DNA from: Monosporascus cannonballus
Lineage: Eukaryota > Ascomycota > Sordariomycetes > Xylariales
Reading direction: 5' to 3'
Length of the DNA stretch: 35,414 nt
Assembly: GCA_004154925.1 (NCBI GenBank)
Contig: QJNS01000439.1
Location: 1 to 35,414 of the forward strand
Made by a program: the position numbers and the translations under genes. Positions 31,371-35,414 of this stretch are shown piece by piece. The notes beneath the pieces were generated by a model that saw only the letters and a list, made by a program, of their open reading frames with translations, made no database searches and was not told the DNA's origin. Position 1 is the first letter of the stretch. Each line of letters begins with the position of its first letter.

Positions 31371-33074
31371 CTAAGACAATAATTCCTTGGCCACCGTAGG
31401 GCTCATCATGAACTCGATCCCTTCCTTCCGCCACGTATCATCCTCGACCCGTACCTGGGTGGCATTAAAGACCATATTCTTCGGCGTCCGCAAGTCGTAG
31501 ACAGGCCACTCCGGCAATAGCATCCCCCGCGGACCACCCTGCCCCTCCGGCTCATCCTCCGAAAACCCGTTCGGGTCCAGGTCGTTCACGAAGTTGATAT
31601 ACGCCCGCCCGATCGCCCTCGCCAGCCTCGCGTGCCCGTCGTACTCGGGACTCGGTCCCAGGAGCCCCGAGATGTTCTGGAAGCTGAACGCCACGTTGGC
31701 GAAGTGCTTGACGCCGTCCCACTCGGGCGCGTTCCAGGGCCGCTGGTCGAAGCGGTAGCTGTACACGGGCATGCCGGCGCCCGCGTACAGCTCGGCCATG
31801 CGGCGCCGCCCAGACGCCATGACGAGGTCGCCGCCGATGGCCGCGGCGCGGCGCCACTGCCGCCCGCGCGTGGGGTGGCGGGTGCAGTTCGTGATTGCGT
31901 ACGGCGGCGCGCGGCATGGATCGTCAGGGTACAGCGTGAGCAGCCGGCGGGCCGTCGGCGGTGTAAGTGCGTAGCTGCGCCACGAGAGCAGATTGTTGAA
32001 CAGGTCCTCCTCGGTGTCCAGCGGCATGCCCGAGACAGAGACGGCGAAACCTTCGTCAGTATTGTCGCCCGTCAGCAACGGCACCTTGACGAACTTGCCC
32101 TGGTGCATCAGCTGGCTGGGGTAGCCCGTCAGGAAATTCCCGTCGAGCAGCGGGTTCCAGACGACGGACGGGTGCGCCGCGAACAGAGTCGCCTCGTCGA
32201 CACCGCGCAGGCAGGCGATGCGATCGCCGGGCTTCACGCCGTTCCAGCACCCCACCGTACGCGTCAGGTTCTCGAACGCGGTGTTGTACCAGCTGAGGGG
32301 CTCGACCTGGGCGCCCGTTGGGCCGCCGCTCTCCAGGATGGCGGCCCGGAAGAGGCCGTCGTCGCGGCCGTCGTACGCGAACATGTGGTAGGCGATACTC
32401 TGCGCGCCAGCACTCTCGCCCCAGAGCACGACGCGGCGGGGGTCGCCGCCGAACGCCGCGATGTTCTCCTGGATCCAGTGTAGCGCGAGGCGCTGGTCCA
32501 GGAGGCCCGCGTTACTGCTGGAGCCCTCGGCGAGCAGCGCCGCATTTTGCAGGAAGCCGTACATGCCGAGGCGGTAGTTCATGCTGACGGCCACGACGGG
32601 CCGGCCCAGGTCCTGGCTGACCTTCACGATGCCCGAGAGATTGTACTGCGGATCGGCGGTGCTGCCGGCGTAGAGGCCGCCGCCGTAGATCCAGACGAGG
32701 ACCGGTAAGTCGGCGTCTGCCGAGACACCGGCGGGACGGACCACGTTGACGGTTAGGCAGTCTTCCGACAGGTCGAAGTTTGAGCCGTATTGCATGCAGC
32801 TGTAGCCATACTGCGTGGCCTTGCGGATGCCTTCAAATGATATGTTCAGAGGTTGGGGCCATCTATACCTTAGCTCTCCTATCGGTGGCTGCGCATATGG
32901 CATGCCTAGGAAGACATCCTGGTCCCAATCTGAGAGATGTGCCCCTTCATATATCCCGTGTATAGTTTTGGCCTTCGGTGCCGTACCGTTGCCAAGAGGA
33001 ACCCCTAGTAAGGGGCCCGCAAGATGGAGGACGAGGTATAAGACGGACGGTAATCGATATATCTCGAGGAACAT
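31371..33074 (-). CDS. Secreted type-B carboxylesterase/lipase-like hydrolase
   Basis: An intronless 567-aa alpha/beta hydrolase of the carboxylesterase type B family, which hydrolyses carboxylic esters. The ATG at 33074 is chosen because the frame in front of it begins with GTG. The N-terminus MFLEIYRLPSVLYLVLHLAG is a signal peptide. Family marks are FLGMPYAQPPIGELRYRWPQ, SEDCLTVNVVRP, oxyanion-hole loop WIYGGGLYAG (about 128-137), nucleophile elbow GESAG with Ser221, Glu341 in GDNTDEGF and His457 in DGVKHFANVAF. The triad is complete, so it should be active. Length is typical. The middle of the gene is much more GC-rich than the flanking DNA. It sits 447 bp downstream of the FAD oxidase on the same strand. 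The substrate cannot be told from sequence. Confidence 0.93.
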   Translation of the reverse strand: MFLEIYRLPSVLYLVLHLAGPLLGVPLGNGTAPKAKTIHGIYEGAHLSDWDQDVFLGMPYAQPPIGELRYRWPQPLNISFEGIRKATQYGYSCMQYGSNFDLSEDCLTVNVVRPAGVSADADLPVLVWIYGGGLYAGSTADPQYNLSGIVKVSQDLGRPVVAVSMNYRLGMYGFLQNAALLAEGSSSNAGLLDQRLALHWIQENIAAFGGDPRRVVLWGESAGAQSIAYHMFAYDGRDDGLFRAAILESGGPTGAQVEPLSWYNTAFENLTRTVGCWNGVKPGDRIACLRGVDEATLFAAHPSVVWNPLLDGNFLTGYPSQLMHQGKFVKVPLLTGDNTDEGFAVSVSGMPLDTEEDLFNNLLSWRSYALTPPTARRLLTLYPDDPCRAPPYAITNCTRHPTRGRQWRRAAAIGGDLVMASGRRRMAELYAGAGMPVYSYRFDQRPWNAPEWDGVKHFANVAFSFQNISGLLGPSPEYDGHARLARAIGRAYINFVNDLDPNGFSEDEPEGQGGPRGMLLPEWPVYDLRTPKNMVFNATQVRVEDDTWRKEGIEFMMSPTVAKELLS

Positions 33075-33521
33075 TGCGACCACGATGCCGGATGCGGCCG
33101 AGTAGATGCTGGGAATATTCTCTCGGGCACATCGCGCGCTCAGGCTTGCCCCGCAGCCCTGCTTTATTTATACTAGCCATGGGTTATTGGACCTCAGCCG
33201 TAGTTTCGTGAATCGGCCATATCGATTGGAGGAAGAAAAGAGGCTGCGGGCCATATCTCGATCCAACATTGATCCGCTCGCGGGGTTGCTTTGGCTGGGG
33301 TGTGGAGAACTTGACGGGGGGATATCGTGGGGTATATGGAGAAACTCAGGGGCAAGGGTCACAAAACGTCATCATATCTAGCCATGAAAGTCTAGGTCAT
33401 GCAAGATCCAGCGGAGGCCAGTACGTGGTACACAACCGCCTACGAAGACAATAAGTCAATTGGGGTTACAATTATGGGATTAAGACGAGACCTCCATTAT
33501 GATTTCCGTAAAAACCCAATT
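33075..33521. other. Intergenic gap between FAD oxidase and carboxylesterase
   Basis: Contains the 3' end of the oxidase transcript and the esterase promoter with a TATA box. No further gene is seen. Confidence 0.55.
33165..33172 (-). promoter_or_regulatory. TATA box for the carboxylesterase gene
   Basis: Reads TATAAATA on the minus strand, about 91 bp upstream of the ATG at 33074, within the 447-bp gap to the FAD oxidase. A good match and spacing; use is inferred. Confidence 0.5.
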
Positions 33522-35171
33522 TCAAGCCGCCACCGCAGCTGGGCGCACACTTTGAGGATTGTGGAAGATGTCGTTCGGGTCCCACTGACCCTTGATCGTA
33601 CGAAGAGTGTCGATATTTGGGCCCCAATATGACTCTTGTGGGTTCATCAAGGAGGGATCCACGTACCCGGGGTATGTGGTGAGCGTGTTTGCAGCGCCAT
33701 TCTGGATAGTATTAATGATACCACCGACAAAGTCCTTCGTACGTTGGTTTAGGGTCGGGATACCGACGCCGTAGCCCTGACAGAACATGACTTTGTCCCG
33801 GTGAGAGTATGCAGTCGCATTCATCGAGACATCGCTGATAGCGCCTCCGGTAGCGTCGAAAATAAGGAACCAGAGCAGTGTTCCGCGGTCTGCGCCGTCA
33901 ATGTAGTTCATCAAGTTGGTAATGGTCTCAGGGGAGATCATGTCCTCTCGTCGAAACGCCAAGCTTCGTGCAGTGAAGGCAGACCTTATGTTCGAAAGGG
34001 AGAGTGCGGCCTCCTCGGCATGTTTTGCGATTACCGCCATCCAGTCATCAAACACAACCGAAATCTTCCCTTTTGGAATTCTGTCTGGGATACCAGTGGC
34101 TTGGAACTCCTCATCCGTTCCATAGAATGTGCCGCTGATGATGACTCCAAGCTCGTGCATGGTGAATTCCGTACCAAATCTTCGGTCGAGGTCCGGGTCC
34201 ATGACGAGTTCCTGCCATTGTCGGAACACGGGACCCAAATCCGCATGCTTAGCGAAGGTGACGGAGTATGAATACTGCACAACACTTCCGGGCTCAGGGC
34301 GTGTTTTCATCACGAAGCTGGTAATGATACCGAAGCCGGCACCAGCACCTTTAAGCGCCTATCCTTCGTAAGTCATCGAGTGGGGGAGTTAAGTGAGCTG
34401 CCACCAACGTACAAAGAAGAGGTCACTGTTTTCGGTCTCGCTGGCATTGACGATCGAGCCGTCTGCCGTAACGACTTCGACTCCAATGACGTGGTCTAGG
34501 CATGATCCCCACATGCGAGACTCTGGGCCGAGCCCGCCCTATTGCGGTTTTTGTCAATATACGTGCTGTTCTTCTACCGTACCCGCTGGGACCCTACAAT
34601 TGTTGCGTGACCCCCGATACCAACCCCTGGACAGGTCCCATGCGAAATGGCTCTCTTGCCATTCTTATGAAGTTTCTTGGTCACGTCGTCCAGCTTATGG
34701 CCCGCACCGAAGGTGGCTTGCCAGGTGTTGGTGTCTATCGAGAAACCCTGGAAGTTTCTTAGGTCGACCACAAGTTCGCCATCCTCTCCGCCCAGACCTA
34801 TCAAGACATATCAGATCATGTCTTCCCAACGGGAAGTGCTTCCGGCTGTTCCACGCACCATAGTTCCTGACAGAGCGTTAGTGAACCCGTGGGTGAACGC
34901 AGTGTAACACCAGAACTCACGCATAAGAGTGACCGCCGGATTTCGCCTGGACTTTCACGTTATTAGCAGCGGCGCATTTCACGAAACCAGAAACATCTTC
35001 GGCGGTTTCCGGTCTCGTCACTGCGATCGGCTCAACTTCGATATCAAGGTTGTATCTGTCAACCCAGGAAATCTGATATAGCGGAGTGCCAGGAAAGGCA
35101 ACACAGTTATCACGCCCATTGCAGACGGCATGGAGACAGTCGGCTAGAGGAGAACTTGGAGTCTGGCCCAT
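33522..35171 (-). CDS. Bicovalent-FAD oxidase of the berberine bridge / glucooligosaccharide oxidase family, five exons
   Basis: Exons 35171-34921, 34866-34859 (8 nt), 34797-34598, 34538-34413 and 34358-33522 give 473 aa. The four introns are 54-61 bp with GT..AG ends. The N-terminal FAD_binding_4 (PCMH-type) domain holds both covalent flavin anchors of this family: His81 in KSGGHSY and Cys142 in SHGTCPGVGIGGH. A central substrate domain follows, then the C-terminal BBE motif WDPNDIFHNPQS. Members oxidise sugars or secondary metabolites with O2, releasing H2O2. Each splice restores conserved sequence: HSYA-NYG-LGGEDGELVVDL, GHATI-GGLGPESRMWG and DLFF-ALKGAGAGFG. The start MGQTPSSPLADCLHAVC has no signal peptide but fits an N-myristoylation pattern (Gly2, Ser6). 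The gene heads a same-strand pair with the esterase. The exact substrate is unknown. Confidence 0.92.
34859..34866 (-). other. 8-nt microexon of the FAD oxidase
   Basis: The exon GAACTATG lies between a 54-bp intron (34920-34867, GTGAGT donor, GTCAG acceptor) and a 61-bp intron (34858-34798, GTGCGT donor, ATAG acceptor). It encodes parts of the codons for Ala-Asn-Tyr-Gly right after the flavin-binding HSY motif. Without it the frame is lost and the conserved HSYANYGLGG stretch cannot be made. Confidence 0.8.
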
Positions 35172-35414
35172 GTTGCCAACTCGATTTCATATGACTGAAT
35201 AATGGCGCATGGGATTTGGGTTTCCGTCTTAGGGCCTGAAAGCCTGGTGCCTTCACGCTGAAAAGACACAAATAAAGTCGGCGAATATGAATCCAGGGGG
35301 TTAGTCGCAACGAAATGCGTGGGAGAATGCTGCGAAACCTCGGAAAGCCGCAAAGAGAGCACACCCGGGATTTAAATCAGGCCATTAATGTTCCAAGACC
35401 CAAGCAATACCGTC
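35172..35414. other. Upstream flank of the FAD oxidase at the window edge
   Basis: Should hold the promoter of the oxidase. A minus-strand open frame (35110-35364) overlaps its start in another frame and lacks family features. The window ends before any further gene. Confidence 0.45.

Noticed and set aside
31632..32483. 283-codon plus-strand open frame
   Set aside because: It is antisense to the GC-rich esterase; long shadow frames are expected at such composition.
1..35414. CRISPR array, rRNA operon, intact transposon or virus-derived gene
   Set aside because: No spaced direct-repeat array, rRNA sequence, transposase, integrase or reverse-transcriptase motif was seen on either strand.

Overview
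The window reads as nuclear DNA of a filamentous ascomycete (Pezizomycotina, most likely a Sordariomycete). Several genes are broken by 50-134 bp introns with GT..AG ends, often with CTAAC-like branch sites. Their protein families are typical of moulds: a NUDE dynein regulator, a velvet factor, a 2EXR protein, a secreted subtilase, a TDT transporter, a type-B carboxylesterase and a bicovalent-FAD oxidase. I support nine intact genes and one gene broken by a stop codon; all but one lie on the minus strand. Spacers are long (up to about 4 kb) and mostly empty.

Layout. 366-2260 (-): nudE, two exons. 5640-6761 (-): coiled-coil plus 2EXR protein. 10286-10809 (-): very short velvet-domain protein, two exons. 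13694-14161 (-): mitochondrial BolA protein (Bol3-like). 15484-18414 (-): secreted subtilisin-like protease, six exons, full catalytic triad. 22477-25020 (+): large Pro/Gln-rich protein with a Gly/Ala-rich N-terminal domain and two PPxY motifs. 25737-27069 (-): TDT/SLAC1 (Mae1-like) transporter, two exons, with a short tandem repeat upstream. 29235-30077 (-): double SnoaL-like protein interrupted by one in-frame TAA. 31371-33074 (-): secreted type-B carboxylesterase. 33522-35171 (-): berberine-bridge-type FAD oxidase, five exons including one of 8 nt.

The left half holds housekeeping and regulatory genes: nuclear migration, Fe-S assembly and a possible developmental regulator. The right third (25.7-35.2 kb) groups a transporter, a cyclase-like gene, an esterase and an oxidase on one strand. 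That could be the edge of a metabolic or catabolic cluster, but no backbone synthase or pathway regulator is in view.

Points most worth a second look are: the stop in the SnoaL gene, which aligns with a CAA glutamine in the gene's own second repeat and so looks like a CpA-to-TpA change; the 8-nt exon; the 156-residue velvet protein; and the Gly/Ala-rich, PPxY, Q/P-tail protein. All function calls come from reading motifs by eye; no database search was possible.
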